NCBI GenBank assembly: GCA_902770835.1
Contig: CACXUM010000014.1
Coordinates: forward strand, 1-64,000
DNA from: an uncultured Bacteroidia bacterium
GTDB taxonomy: Bacteria > Bacteroidota > Bacteroidia > Bacteroidales > F082
Length of the DNA: 64,000 nucleotides
Direction of reading: 5' to 3'
Shown: positions 41,430-50,404 of the stretch, piece after piece
Layout: each line of letters starts with the position of its first letter
How positions within the stretch are numbered: the stretch's first letter is position 1
Made by a program: the position numbers and the translations under genes
The notes under the pieces: model-generated
The model's database searches: none
The model's input: the letters and a program-made list of their open reading frames with translations, nothing else
What the model was told of the DNA's origin: nothing

Positions 41430-42654
41430 CGAACACATCCACCTCATCCAAAGTATTATACACCGCAAACGAAGCCCGCACCGTACCTGGAATGCCAAAC
41501 CGAGTCATCACAGGCTCGGCGCAATGGTGACCCGTGCGCACCGCCACGCCCATCTTGTCGATGATTGTGCCCAAATCGTAGGGATGGATGCCGTCAATGA
41601 TGAACGAAACCAAGCCTGAACGCCGCTCCGCCTCGCCGAAGAAACGGATGCCATCGATTTCTGAAAGCTGTTGGATAGCCGTTTGCAAAAGTTGGTTTTC
41701 GTGTTCTTCAACGACTTTTCTGTCAAGGCTTTGCAGGAATTGGATAGCGGTCTCCAACCCCAAAGCTGCACCCACATTAGGTGTCCCCGCCTCGAATTTG
41801 TATGGCAACACATTGAAGGTGGTTTTCTCGAAACTCACCGTATCGACCATCTCGCCGCCAAATTGGTAGGGTGGCAGTTTTTCCAGCCATTCCGCCTTGC
41901 CGTACAAACCGCCGATGCCCATCGGGGCGTACATCTTGTGTCCCGAAAAGACGAAGAAATCGCAGTCAAGGTCTTGAACATCAATGGGATGGTGGGCAAT
42001 GGACTGCGCGCCGTCAATGACCACGGGGATGCCGTATTGATGTGCCATCGCAATCATCTGTTTGATAGGATTGATGGTGCCCAACACATTGGAAATGTGC
42101 GCAATGGAAACCACCTGCGGGCCTTCCTTCAACAGTTTTTCGTATTGCTCTATGTCCAAAACACCTTTGTTGTCCATTGGCACGACAAGCAATTGCCCTT
42201 GATGTCGCTGAACCATCTGTTGCCACGGCACGAGGTTGGAATGATGCTCCATAGCGGTGACCAACACTTTCATTTCTGTCTGCCGCTTCGCGTCATTGCG
42301 AGGAACGAAGCAATCTAATGAGGAGTTGTTTATTATGAAATGCTCAAAAGAGGTCGCCAACAGGTTCAGCGACTCGGTGATGCCTCGGGTGAAGATGATT
42401 TCTTTGGCTTCCTTGGCGTGGATAAAATCTGCAACAGTTTGTCGGGCGTGTTCGTATGCCTCGGTCGCCTTTTGGCTCAGATAATGCACACCTCGGTGGA
42501 TGTTACAGTTCTCGTGCAGGTAATAGTCCCGCTCGCGCTCAATGACGCACAGTGGTTTTTGCGTGGTGGCGGCATTGTCGAGATAGACCAAAGGCTTTCC
42601 GTAAACTTGCTGGTCTAAGACAGGAAAGGAATCTCTTATTTCTTTGATGTTCAT
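41392..42654 (-). CDS. sufS: Cysteine desulfurase SufS with in-frame palindromic insertion
   Basis: 420 residues. PLP-binding Lys240 (FSGHKMYAPMG) and the sulfur-accepting Cys378 (TGHHCAEP) are present, with YLDNAATTQKP and EMHHSN-type MEHHSNLVPW. Between the SFEHF helix and MKVLVTAMEHHSN lies an extra ~16-18 residues (SSLDCFVPRNDAKRQ) absent from usual SufS. They are encoded by a short palindromic repeat at 42291-42317. The enzyme supplies sulfur for Fe-S assembly with SufB-C-D encoded upstream in the same orientation. Confidence 0.94.
   Translation of the reverse strand: MNIKEIRDSFPVLDQQVYGKPLVYLDNAATTQKPLCVIERERDYYLHENCNIHRGVHYLSQKATEAYEHARQTVADFIHAKEAKEIIFTRGITESLNLLATSFEHFIINNSSLDCFVPRNDAKRQTEMKVLVTAMEHHSNLVPWQQMVQRHQGQLLVVPMDNKGVLDIEQYEKLLKEGPQVVSIAHISNVLGTINPIKQMIAMAHQYGIPVVIDGAQSIAHHPIDVQDLDCDFFVFSGHKMYAPMGIGGLYGKAEWLEKLPPYQFGGEMVDTVSFEKTTFNVLPYKFEAGTPNVGAALGLETAIQFLQSLDRKVVEEHENQLLQTAIQQLSEIDGIRFFGEAERRSGLVSFIIDGIHPYDLGTIIDKMGVAVRTGHHCAEPVMTRFGIPGTVRASFAVYNTLDEVDVFVKAVKKAAMMLR
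42291..42317. repeat. Short palindromic repeat inserted in sufS
   Basis: CGTCATTGCGAGGAACGAAG followed by CAATCTA, with ATTGC...GCAAT ends. Sequences of this type are known as dispersed repeats in many bacterial genomes, and their translation LDCFVPRND is a familiar signature. Confidence 0.75.
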
Positions 42655-42666
42655 TTTGTTTCGGTT

Positions 42667-42739
42667 TGTAGGGCTGGCGTATCACGGCAGCCGCATGTGG
42701 AAATTGTGGTACGCGCTGCCACAATGTGACAGCCCTACA
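42667..42739. repeat. Palindromic dispersed repeat (GTAGGGCTGTC family), copy 3
   Basis: TGTAGGGCTG near the left end and CAGCCCTACA at the right end enclose GGCAGC and a GCTGCC partner. It lies between sufD and sufS. Confidence 0.8.
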
Positions 42740-42741
42740 GG

Positions 42742-43569
42742 TTAGATTTTCGAATAATCAATGTCAAAGTTATACTCCTTCGGATGGCTGCAACGCAACA
42801 CGCAGTTCTCGCAACTCGACAACTCACCGCGCAGGCGGCGCTTGATCATGTCGTCGATGTGCTCGTGCAGCATTTCGTTGCCGATGTGGTTGCTGACCTC
42901 AGCGGCGAAGGCGTACATGAGTAGAATACGTGCGTTGGCCTTGCTGATACCGCGCTGGCGCATGTAGAACATGGCCTCTTGGTCGAGTTGGCCCGTGGAG
43001 GTGCCGTGCGAACATTTCACGTCGTCGGCGTAAATCTCCAAAAACGGCTGGCTGTTGATTTTGGCCTTCGAGGTCAGCAAGATATTGCTGTTATTTTGTT
43101 GGGCATCAGTTTTTTGCGCGTTTTTAGCCACATACACATGGCCGTTGAAGATGGCCGTGGCCTCGTCGTCCAAGATGCCCTTGAACTTCTCGCTGCTCGT
43201 GCAATGCGGCACGTTGTGGTTCACCTTCAAGCGGTTTTCCACATGCTGGGTCTTGTCGATGAGATAAAGTCCATGCACTTGGGTTTCAGCGCCTTCGCCA
43301 TCTAAATCCACATGATAGGTGTTGCGGATGTCGCCTCCGTTGAAAGTAATGACCACGATTTTCAGGCGACTGTCGGCCATCTGCCTCACCTTGAACTCGC
43401 GCTGGATGGAGGCCTCGTTGCTCACGTTTTGCAGCACATACAACTCAAGGCTGGCGTTCTCGTTGAGGACGATTTCGGAAACTTTCGGATCGGCGGAAAG
43501 ATGCGCATCATCGTCATACTCAATGAGTTCGCGGCTTTGATTGGCGGCTATGATAAGTTGGTTGTCCAT
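42742..43569 (-). CDS. sufD: SufD-like Fe-S scaffold subunit (short form)
   Basis: About 275 residues from MDNQLIIAANQ (ATG 43567-43569), against about 430 for E. coli SufD; the N-terminal helical domain is missing. The beta-helix core is present, with FLEIYADDVKCSHGTSTGQLD and FYMRQRGIS. The C-terminus has a CENCVLRC cluster. Gene order sufB-sufC-sufD-sufS and 2-nt spacing to sufC support the call. Confidence 0.9.
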   Translation of the reverse strand: MDNQLIIAANQSRELIEYDDDAHLSADPKVSEIVLNENASLELYVLQNVSNEASIQREFKVRQMADSRLKIVVITFNGGDIRNTYHVDLDGEGAETQVHGLYLIDKTQHVENRLKVNHNVPHCTSSEKFKGILDDEATAIFNGHVYVAKNAQKTDAQQNNSNILLTSKAKINSQPFLEIYADDVKCSHGTSTGQLDQEAMFYMRQRGISKANARILLMYAFAAEVSNHIGNEMLHEHIDDMIKRRLRGELSSCENCVLRCSHPKEYNFDIDYSKI

Positions 43570-43571
43570 GG

Positions 43572-44318
43572 TCAAAGTTCCTTAATCCATTCGTAGCCTT
43601 TTTCTTCGAGTTCGAGGGCGAGGTTCTTGCCGCCCGTCTTGACGATGCGCCCGTCGTACATCACATGGACGAAGTCGGGGACGATGTAGTCCAACAGTCT
43701 CTGGTAGTGCGTGATGACAACGAAAGAGTTCGTGTCGTTGTGGAGTTGGTTAACGCCGTGAGCCACAATGCGTAAGGCATCGATGTCTAAGCCAGAGTCG
43801 GTCTCGTCGAGGATGGCAAGGCTCGGCTCCAACATGGCCATTTGGAAGATTTCGTTTTTCTTCTTCTCGCCGCCGCTGTAACCCACATTGACGAAGCGGT
43901 TTTGCAGTTTTTCGGTGATTTCGACCATGGCCTGTTTCTCCTTCATCAACTTCATAAAATCGACGGTGCTCATGGGCGGAAGTCCTTGATACTCACGCTT
44001 TGAGTTTACGGCGGTGCGCATGAAATTTTGGATGCTCACACCCGGAATTTCAACGGGGTACTGGAAACTGAGGAAGATGCCTTCGTTGGCGCGGTCTTCG
44101 GGCGACATTCCGACGATGTTCTTGCCCTTGTACCAGATTTCACCCTCGGTGATTTCGTAGCCCTCGCGACCCGTGATGGCCGCCGCAAGGGTGCTTTTTC
44201 CCGTTCCGTTGGGTCCCATGATGGCGTGGATTTCGCCCTCATTGACGCCCAGATTCAATCCTTTCAGGATTTCCTTGCCTCCGATGGAGACGTGTAGATT
44301 TTTGATATTCAACAACAT
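43572..44318 (-). CDS. sufC: SufC, ABC-type ATPase of the Suf system
   Basis: 248 residues. Walker A GPNGTGKSTLAAAI, Q-loop LSFQYPVEIPG, signature YSGGEKKKNEI, Walker B LAILDETDSGLDIDAL. The YSGGE(K) form is SufC-specific. It powers SufB-D. Confidence 0.97.
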   Translation of the reverse strand: MLLNIKNLHVSIGGKEILKGLNLGVNEGEIHAIMGPNGTGKSTLAAAITGREGYEITEGEIWYKGKNIVGMSPEDRANEGIFLSFQYPVEIPGVSIQNFMRTAVNSKREYQGLPPMSTVDFMKLMKEKQAMVEITEKLQNRFVNVGYSGGEKKKNEIFQMAMLEPSLAILDETDSGLDIDALRIVAHGVNQLHNDTNSFVVITHYQRLLDYIVPDFVHVMYDGRIVKTGGKNLALELEEKGYEWIKEL

Positions 44319-44355
44319 ATTATTTCAAAATTTCGAATTTCAGAATTATTTTTTA

Positions 44356-44511
44356 ACTACGAATTACACGAATTATACTGATTATTACGAATCGAATTTT
44401 GCAACTTCGTTGCGAATACATACGAATAGCGTAAGCCAAATTCGTACAAATTCGCAGTCACGGCTGCAAAATTTATGCGCGAACATTCGTAAGATTCGTC
44501 CAATTCGTAGT
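44356..44511. repeat. Inverted-terminus repeat between sufB and sufC
   Basis: ACTACGAATTACACGAATT at the left and AATTCGTAGT at the right flank ~155 bp of internally repetitive ACGAAT/ATTCGT sequence. It fills the 211-bp gap between sufB and sufC. Confidence 0.65.
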
Positions 44512-44529
44512 TCCATTTCATACCATTAT

Positions 44530-45981
44530 TCATCCGACGCTTCCTTCCAGTGTTATTGACAACAGTTTCTGAGCCTCCACCGCAAATTCCATGGGCAGCT
44601 TGTTCAGCACATCCTTTGCGTAGCCATTGACAATCAGGCCGATGGCCTTCTCTGTTGGGATGCCGCGCTGTTGGCAGTAGAAAAGTTGGTCTTCGGAGAT
44701 TTTCGAGGTGGTGGCTTCGTGTTCGAGGATGCTGCTGTCGTTGCCGCACTCGACGTAAGGCCAAGTGTGGGCACCGCATTGGTCGCCAAGCAAAAGTGAG
44801 TCGCATTGCGAGTAGTTGCGGGCGTTTTCTGCCTTCGGCACCACTTTCACCAAGCCACGGTAGCCGTTTTGACTGTGGCCGGCGGAGATACCTTTACTAA
44901 TTATGGTGCTGCGGGTGTTTTTGCCGAGGTGAATCATCTTCGTGCCCGTGTCGGCCTGCTGGTAGTTGTTGGTCACGGCGACGGAATAGAACTCTCCGAT
45001 GGAGTTGTCGCCCATCAGCACACAGCCCGGATATTTCCAAGTGATGGCCGAACCCGTCTCGACCTGCGTCCAAGAAATCTTGGAACGGTCGCCGCGACAT
45101 AGTCCGCGCTTCGTAACGAGGTTGTACACGCCGCCCTTGCCATCTTTGTCGCCCGGATACCAGTTCTGCACCGTGGAATATTTCACTTCGGCATCCGTCT
45201 CGGCAATGATTTCCACGATGGCAGCATGAAGTTGGTTTTCATCGCGTTGCGGGGCAGTACAGCCTTCCATATAGCTCACATACGCGCCTTCGTCGGCCAC
45301 GATGAGGGTGCGCTCAAACTGGCCCGTGTTGGCCGCATTGATGCGGAAATAAGTCGAGAGTTCCAAAGGACAGCGCACACCTTTTGGGATGTAACAGAAC
45401 GAGCCGTCGCTGAAGACCGCCGAGTTGAGCGCGGCAAAGAAGTTGTCGGTGTAGGGCACCACCTTGCCGAGGTATTTCTTCACCAAGTCAGGGTGCTGCT
45501 TGACGGCCTCGCTGAACGACATGAAGATGACGCCGTGTTTCGAGAGCGTCTCTTGGAAGGTCGTCTTCACCGAGGTCGAGTCCATCACCGCATCGACGGC
45601 CACGCCCGAGAGTTTCTTCTGCTCGTCCAAGGAAATGCCGAGTTTGTCGAAGGTGGCCAACAGTTCGGGGTCAACCTCGTCGAGGCTTTGTTTCTGTTGG
45701 CGTTTGCGCGGCGCGGCGTAATAGATAATGTCTTGATAATCAATTTCAGGAAGGTCGAGGTGCGCCCAATTGGGCTGTTTCAAGGTCTGCCAATGGCGGA
45801 AGGCCTTCAGGCGGAACTCCAACAGCCATTCAGGTTCCTCTTTCTTCTTGGAAATCAGACGGATGATGTCCTCATTCAGGCCTTTCGGCGCGAAATCGGT
45901 CTCAATGTCAGTCACAAAGCCGTATTCATATTCCTTGCTTGTGACCTCGCTAATGATATTTTCGTTCGGATTTGTATCCAT
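44530..45981 (-). CDS. sufB: SufB, Fe-S cluster scaffold
   Basis: About 483 residues from [10 protein letters not shown] (ATG 45979-45981). The longer frame to 46020 would enter the promoter box. SufB marks are [36 protein letters not shown], the central Cys-containing [14 protein letters not shown], and [15 protein letters not shown]. First gene of sufBCDS. Confidence 0.97.
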   Translation of the reverse strand: MDTNPNENIISEVTSKEYEYGFVTDIETDFAPKGLNEDIIRLISKKKEEPEWLLEFRLKAFRHWQTLKQPNWAHLDLPEIDYQDIIYYAAPRKRQQKQSLDEVDPELLATFDKLGISLDEQKKLSGVAVDAVMDSTSVKTTFQETLSKHGVIFMSFSEAVKQHPDLVKKYLGKVVPYTDNFFAALNSAVFSDGSFCYIPKGVRCPLELSTYFRINAANTGQFERTLIVADEGAYVSYMEGCTAPQRDENQLHAAIVEIIAETDAEVKYSTVQNWYPGDKDGKGGVYNLVTKRGLCRGDRSKISWTQVETGSAITWKYPGCVLMGDNSIGEFYSVAVTNNYQQADTGTKMIHLGKNTRSTIISKGISAGHSQNGYRGLVKVVPKAENARNYSQCDSLLLGDQCGAHTWPYVECGNDSSILEHEATTSKISEDQLFYCQQRGIPTEKAIGLIVNGYAKDVLNKLPMEFAVEAQKLLSITLEGSVG

Positions 45982-46016
45982 TTTTATCCTTATTAAGAAT
46001 GATTTCAAATTAGGCT

Positions 46017-46025
46017 GCAAAGATA
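46017..46025 (-). promoter_or_regulatory. -7 element of the suf operon
   Basis: The minus strand reads TATCTTTGC, 36 nt before the sufB ATG. No Rrf2-type site was recognised. Confidence 0.5.
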
Positions 46026-46136
46026 AGACTTTCCACTGATTCGTTGCGTATCATTTGTTACAAAATTTGATTATGTGTCGTGGAATAACTGAGGAACATA
46101 CCAATAATGCAGCGAAGTGTGCCAATGATTAAGTTT

Positions 46137-47303
46137 TTAAAGCAACTCTTTCAAATTCCTGTAGTTCAACAGTTGGATGACCCCGTGGGTATTCTCAAAA
46201 TCACCGGCATAGACGATAGCCCTTTTCGTGACAGGCGTTTCCACCCATTCCGCAACTTGTTTCAGGCTTTTTTCAAACGAGGGATGATAAGTCATCGATG
46301 ATTTCACCTCTATTGCCGTGATTTCGCCTTCTTGTTTGAGCAGAATATCGACCTCGTTTTGGTTGGAATCGCGGTAAAAATAAACGCCACCTTCCAATCC
46401 TTGGTTATAACGGTGCTTGATCACTTCCATGACAATCATGTTTTCAAACAAGGCGCCACGCATCTTGTCGCGGTCGAGTTGTTTGGGCGATTCTATGTCA
46501 AGCAGATAACAGGCCAATCCCGTGTCGTTGAAGTAGAGTTTCGGACTTTTTACCAACCGTTTTGAAATGTTTTCATAATACGGTGGCAACAGAGTGACAA
46601 GGTACGAGGCTTGCAGCACCGAAAGCCAGCGCGTGATTGTTTTCGAGTCGACGCCGACTTCCGAAGCAAGTTCCGTGGCGACAAAAATGGAACCTATACG
46701 CGCCGCGCATAACTTCATAAACCGCATGAACTGCATTTGGTCTTGAATCTTCAGCAGGTCACGAACATCTTTCTCGATATAAGTTTTCACGTATGACGGA
46801 TAAAACATCCTCGCTGTGTTTTTGCCAGCGGCCACCGCCGGATAAAGGCCATCGTACAAAAGACGCGACAGGTCGGTATCGTTTCGGGTGTCTTCGGTCT
46901 CGACCAAAGTCATCGGCAACAGTTCAAAGACACCTACACGACCAGCCAGCGACTCGGAAACGCCTTTCATCACCTCAAAGTTGGAACTTCCCGTCAAAAG
47001 GAACTTGCGATTGGGGTCGTGGTCAACGATGCCTTGAATGTATTCCATCAGCACAGGGGCTTTCTGTATCTCGTCAAGAAACATACCTTCCGTAGTTTGG
47101 CTGAGAAAGGCCACGGGGTCATTCATCGCAAACTCGCGCACATGCATATCTTTCAAGCTATATTCGACATAATTGGGAAAAAGATGCTTCAATAGTGTGC
47201 TTTTGCCCGACTGACGAGGTCCTGATACGCATATAACACCATAATAATCAGAGGCTTCAAGTAAAGCCTTTTCCATATCTCGAGACAGATACTGTATCTT
47301 CAT
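46137..47303 (-). CDS. AAA_14/DUF4143 ATPase
   Basis: 388 residues. P-loop SGPRQSGKSTLLKHLF, Walker B FLDEIQK, sensor FLLTGSS, then the DUF4143 domain (about 220-388) with YFNDTGLACYLL, ALFENMIVMEV and a nuclease-like FYRDSNQNEVDILL plus AIEVKSS. This nuclease-like end (D...ExK) is usual for the family. Function is unknown. First of three non-identical members in a row. Confidence 0.92.
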   Translation of the reverse strand: MKIQYLSRDMEKALLEASDYYGVICVSGPRQSGKSTLLKHLFPNYVEYSLKDMHVREFAMNDPVAFLSQTTEGMFLDEIQKAPVLMEYIQGIVDHDPNRKFLLTGSSNFEVMKGVSESLAGRVGVFELLPMTLVETEDTRNDTDLSRLLYDGLYPAVAAGKNTARMFYPSYVKTYIEKDVRDLLKIQDQMQFMRFMKLCAARIGSIFVATELASEVGVDSKTITRWLSVLQASYLVTLLPPYYENISKRLVKSPKLYFNDTGLACYLLDIESPKQLDRDKMRGALFENMIVMEVIKHRYNQGLEGGVYFYRDSNQNEVDILLKQEGEITAIEVKSSMTYHPSFEKSLKQVAEWVETPVTKRAIVYAGDFENTHGVIQLLNYRNLKELL

Positions 47304-47328
47304 TTTTATGCAATTTCGGAATCAGATG

Positions 47329-47337
47329 CCAAAATTA
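47329..47337 (-). promoter_or_regulatory. -7-like element of the first AAA_14 gene
   Basis: The minus strand reads TAATTTTGG, 25 nt before ATG 47303. Confidence 0.4.
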
Positions 47338-47477
47338 CATAAATTTTCGATACCAAAACAAGAAATTTTGCTTTTGTTGAAAAAAGCTCACGCAGTATGT
47401 TGTTTTTAAATTTACAATATTCCCTATATTTATTTTATTCATTTGTTTATCAATATATTACAAAACATTAAATTGCG

Positions 47478-47565
47478 AAACTTTAGATTTTTCCGACTAA
47501 AACTTTAGATTTTTCCAATCAAAACTTTGGATTTTTCCGCTCTAAACTTTAGATTTTTACTAATT
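47478..47565 (+). repeat. Four 22-bp direct repeats upstream of an AAA_14 gene
   Basis: Units start at 47478, 47500, 47522 and 47544. Each begins AAACTTTAGATTTTT (the third reads TTTGGA) and then has a variable 5-7 bp end. The last unit overlaps the -7 box at 47561-47569, so the array covers the -33 region, where a repressor or activator would bind. Confidence 0.85.
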
Positions 47566-47569
47566 TTGC
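47561..47569 (+). promoter_or_regulatory. -7 element at the end of the 22-bp repeat array
   Basis: TAATTTTGC, 28 nt before ATG 47598. Confidence 0.5.
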
Positions 47570-47597
47570 CGCAGAAATCACGAAAAAAGACAAAACC

Positions 47598-48764
47598 ATG
47601 ATTGAGAGAACGGCAAAAAACGCCCTTTTGAGGCTCGCTTCACAATTCGCGGTGATTGGCATCACGGGGCCGCGACAAAGCGGAAAATCGACACTCGCGA
47701 AAATGACTTTTCCCGAGAAAAGATACCTTTCGTTTGACGACAAGACCATCCGCGAACTGGCCGCTGCCAATCCGATGGACTTCCTGATGGCCTTCCCTAA
47801 TGGCGCCATCATCGACGAGGCGCAAAAAGTGCCCGAGATTTTCGATGCGGTCAAGTATCATGTGGACCAAGGCAGTTTCACTCCGGGCAAGTTCATCCTG
47901 ACAGGTTCCAACCAATTCAACCTGAAGCAAAACATGACCGATTCGTTGGCCGGTCGTGCCGCTTTCCTGAAATTGCTTCCGTTCTCCATCGGGGAGTTAA
48001 AAAGTGGCAACTTATTGAGTAGCAATGTTTACGAAACCATTTTCAAAGGATTTTACCCGCCTTTGCACGACACCGCAAAGCATTTCTCGCCCGACGATTG
48101 GTTCAATAGTTATGTGGACACCTACCTCGACTTGGACGTGGAGAGTCAAATCAACCACAGCAACTTGTCCGTGTTCAAAAAGTTCATCCAGATTTGCGCC
48201 ACCTATAGCGGCCAAATGCTTTCTATGGACAGCATCGCACGCGGTATCGGCGTTTCGGCCCCAACCGTTAAGCAATGGCTCTCCATCTTGGAGTCGTCGT
48301 TTATCATCCACTTCTTAGAGCCTGAAACTCAGAACTTTGGCAAGTCGTTGGTCAAGACCCCAAAACTGTATTTTGTCGATTCCGGCTTGCTGTGCCATCT
48401 GCTACGGATTGAATCGGTGGAGGAGTTGATTCTGCACCCGAACAAAGGTGCAGTAGTGGAAACTTTCGCCATCGCCGAACTGCTGAAAGGCCGCTTGAAC
48501 CAAGGCAAGCACCCCAACCTGACCTATTTCCGCGACCAGAAAGGCTTCGAGGTGGACACCATCGCCGACTGGAAACGCACTTTCGCGATTGAAATCAAGA
48601 GCACCATTGAGGCAGAGCAAAAACTCTCGAAAAACGCACGAGACTATCTCGCCCTTCGCGGCGACGACGGCAGTCGAGGTGCCGTTTTCTATCTTGGCGA
48701 CCTGACCTGCACCATCAACGGCATTGATTATGTGTCGTGGAAGGATTGGGGTAAATACCAATAA
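47598..48764 (+). CDS. AAA_14/DUF4143 ATPase, second
   Basis: 388 residues. P-loop ITGPRQSGKSTLAKMTF, Walker B AIIDEAQK, sensor FILTGSN, and DUF4143 with YFVDSGLLCHLL, GAVVETFAIAELLK, FRDQKGFEVDTI and AIEIKST. Same length as its divergent neighbour but clearly different in sequence. Behind a four-unit direct repeat, it is the only one of the three with a visible regulatory array. Confidence 0.92.
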   Translation: MIERTAKNALLRLASQFAVIGITGPRQSGKSTLAKMTFPEKRYLSFDDKTIRELAAANPMDFLMAFPNGAIIDEAQKVPEIFDAVKYHVDQGSFTPGKFILTGSNQFNLKQNMTDSLAGRAAFLKLLPFSIGELKSGNLLSSNVYETIFKGFYPPLHDTAKHFSPDDWFNSYVDTYLDLDVESQINHSNLSVFKKFIQICATYSGQMLSMDSIARGIGVSAPTVKQWLSILESSFIIHFLEPETQNFGKSLVKTPKLYFVDSGLLCHLLRIESVEELILHPNKGAVVETFAIAELLKGRLNQGKHPNLTYFRDQKGFEVDTIADWKRTFAIEIKSTIEAEQKLSKNARDYLALRGDDGSRGAVFYLGDLTCTINGIDYVSWKDWGKYQ

Positions 48765-48851
48765 AGTGCTGAAAGTATGCAATATTTTATCTGTACTGCA
48801 AAAAAAGTGCATTTTTTGTGCAGTACAGATGTTTTATTGCATAAAAAGGCG

Positions 48852-48860
48852 TATTTTTGC
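48852..48860 (+). promoter_or_regulatory. -7 element of the third AAA_14 gene
   Basis: TATTTTTGC, 20 nt before ATG 48881; it excludes the in-frame start at 48857, which lies in the box. Confidence 0.6.
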
Positions 48861-48880
48861 GCCATAAAACAAAACTATAC

Positions 48881-50125
48881 ATGAAAGACATTCTCATCAA
48901 CCAACGCAAGGAACGCGACGAACTACTTGGTCGCCCGTATCTTGAAAGACGCACTGAATACGACAAAGAGCAACTGTTGCAAAGTCCTCTCGTCAAATTT
49001 ATCAGCGGACCACGGCGGGTGGGCAAATCCACATACGCACTGCTGATGCTCAAAGGGAAAAACTTCGCCTATCTCAATTTCGACGACCAATTGCTGCTTA
49101 GCCGATGGAACGAAGACCTCGTCATGCGATTACTTGACGATGTATATCCTGATTACCAGTTTCTTATGCTTGACGAAGTGCAAAACCTTCCCGAATGGGA
49201 TTTGTGGGTTTCCAAGCTCTATCGCCGTGGCAAGAACCTTGTCATCACGGGTAGCAACGCCAATATGCTCAGCAGTGAGATGATGACAGTACTTACAGGA
49301 CGCTATTTGTTGGTGGAAATGCTACCTTTCAGCCTTGAAGAAACATTTGCTTGGCACAATATTGACATTCAACATGTTAAAGCCGAGCAACAAACCGAAG
49401 CCATCGCCTTGGCCGATGATTATTTGCGTAATGGCGGCTATCCAGAGACTATCTCTGCCCGCAACATCACCCAAAATTATATGTCCACTTTGTTTGATTC
49501 CATTCTGTTGAAAGACATCGCAAAACGGCATAAGGTGCGCAAGACCACGGAATTATACAATCTTGCTTCTTTCTTGCTTGCCAATTTCTGTAATCCCGTT
49601 TCGGCCAACGGCCTCACCACGGATTTGCAGTTGTCGAGCGTCAACACTACCAAGAAATTCTGTCAATACCTGTGTGAGCCGTTCTTATTCTTCTTCCTGC
49701 CCCGCTTCAACAACAAGCTAAAACTGATGCAGAAAGCCGACCAAAAGGTATATGTGGTTGACAATGGCTTTGTGCAATCGGCAGGTTTCAACCTCAGCGA
49801 AAATCTTGGCCGACTGCTTGAAAACCAAGTGTTTGTAGAGTTGCTTCGCCGTGGTTATAAGTCTGGGCAAACCCTATTCTATTACCGTTCAAAGAACGAC
49901 AAGGAGACCGATTTCGTCACCCGAAAAGGCACGAAAGTGGAGCAGTTGATTCAGGTTTGCTACGGAATGCCATCTGAAAAGACCCGCAAACGCGAAATGG
50001 ACTCTCTTGTAGAATGTGCCAAGGAGCTGCAATGCAACAATCTTCTTATCGTGACCAAGGACGAGGAAAACATCGTGGAAAAAAACGGACATACCATTCG
50101 GATTGTTCCGATTGCGAAGTTTTAA
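48881..50125 (+). CDS. AAA_14/DUF4143 ATPase, third
   Basis: About 414 residues from MKDILINQRKERDEL. P-loop SGPRRVGKSTYALL, Walker B LMLDEVQNLPEWD, sensor LVITGSN, DUF4143 with YVVDNGFVQSAGF, NQVFVELLRRGY, and YRSKNDKETDFVTR. The N-terminal extension before the P-loop (about 40 residues) differs from the other two and marks a separate subfamily. Confidence 0.9.
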   Translation: MKDILINQRKERDELLGRPYLERRTEYDKEQLLQSPLVKFISGPRRVGKSTYALLMLKGKNFAYLNFDDQLLLSRWNEDLVMRLLDDVYPDYQFLMLDEVQNLPEWDLWVSKLYRRGKNLVITGSNANMLSSEMMTVLTGRYLLVEMLPFSLEETFAWHNIDIQHVKAEQQTEAIALADDYLRNGGYPETISARNITQNYMSTLFDSILLKDIAKRHKVRKTTELYNLASFLLANFCNPVSANGLTTDLQLSSVNTTKKFCQYLCEPFLFFFLPRFNNKLKLMQKADQKVYVVDNGFVQSAGFNLSENLGRLLENQVFVELLRRGYKSGQTLFYYRSKNDKETDFVTRKGTKVEQLIQVCYGMPSEKTRKREMDSLVECAKELQCNNLLIVTKDEENIVEKNGHTIRIVPIAKF

Positions 50126-50180
50126 GACAAGAAAAAAAGACTTCATCTTTTTCAACGAAGCCGTTGAAAGATGGCGCAAT

Positions 50181-50233
50181 TTGCTTATTGGATTAAGCAA
50201 TTTTTTCTTGAAATTGCTTATTAGATTAAGCAA
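50181..50233. repeat. Two 20-bp hairpin repeats after the third AAA_14 gene
   Basis: TTGCTTATTGGATTAAGCAA (50181-50200) and TTGCTTATTAGATTAAGCAA (50214-50233), 33 bp apart, each with TTGCTTA/TAAGCAA arms. The remaining part of the 279-bp gap 50126-50404 holds only the terminator at 50328-50361. Confidence 0.75.
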
Positions 50234-50327
50234 ATTCGGGCGGATAGAATACGCCTTTGGCAACAAACTCCCTTTGTGGCTTTTCGGTTTTTTGTATTGA
50301 TTCTTGTTGCTGCATTATGTTCTTTTG

Positions 50328-50361
50328 AAAAAAAAGGCTCCGCCATTCTCGGCGAAGCCTA
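50328..50361 (-). terminator. Terminator of the second FISUMP-like gene
   Basis: On the minus strand GGCTTCGCC pairs with GGCGGAGCC (one mismatch), followed by eight T. Confidence 0.75.
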
Positions 50362-50404
50362 ACAAACAATTTGCGTTCTTACCAAACTTGGGAAGAACTA
50401 AAAA

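Noticed and set aside
47478-47565. A CRISPR array
   Set aside because: Units of 22 bp follow each other with only 5-7 variable bases; there are no spacer-length intervals and no cas genes.
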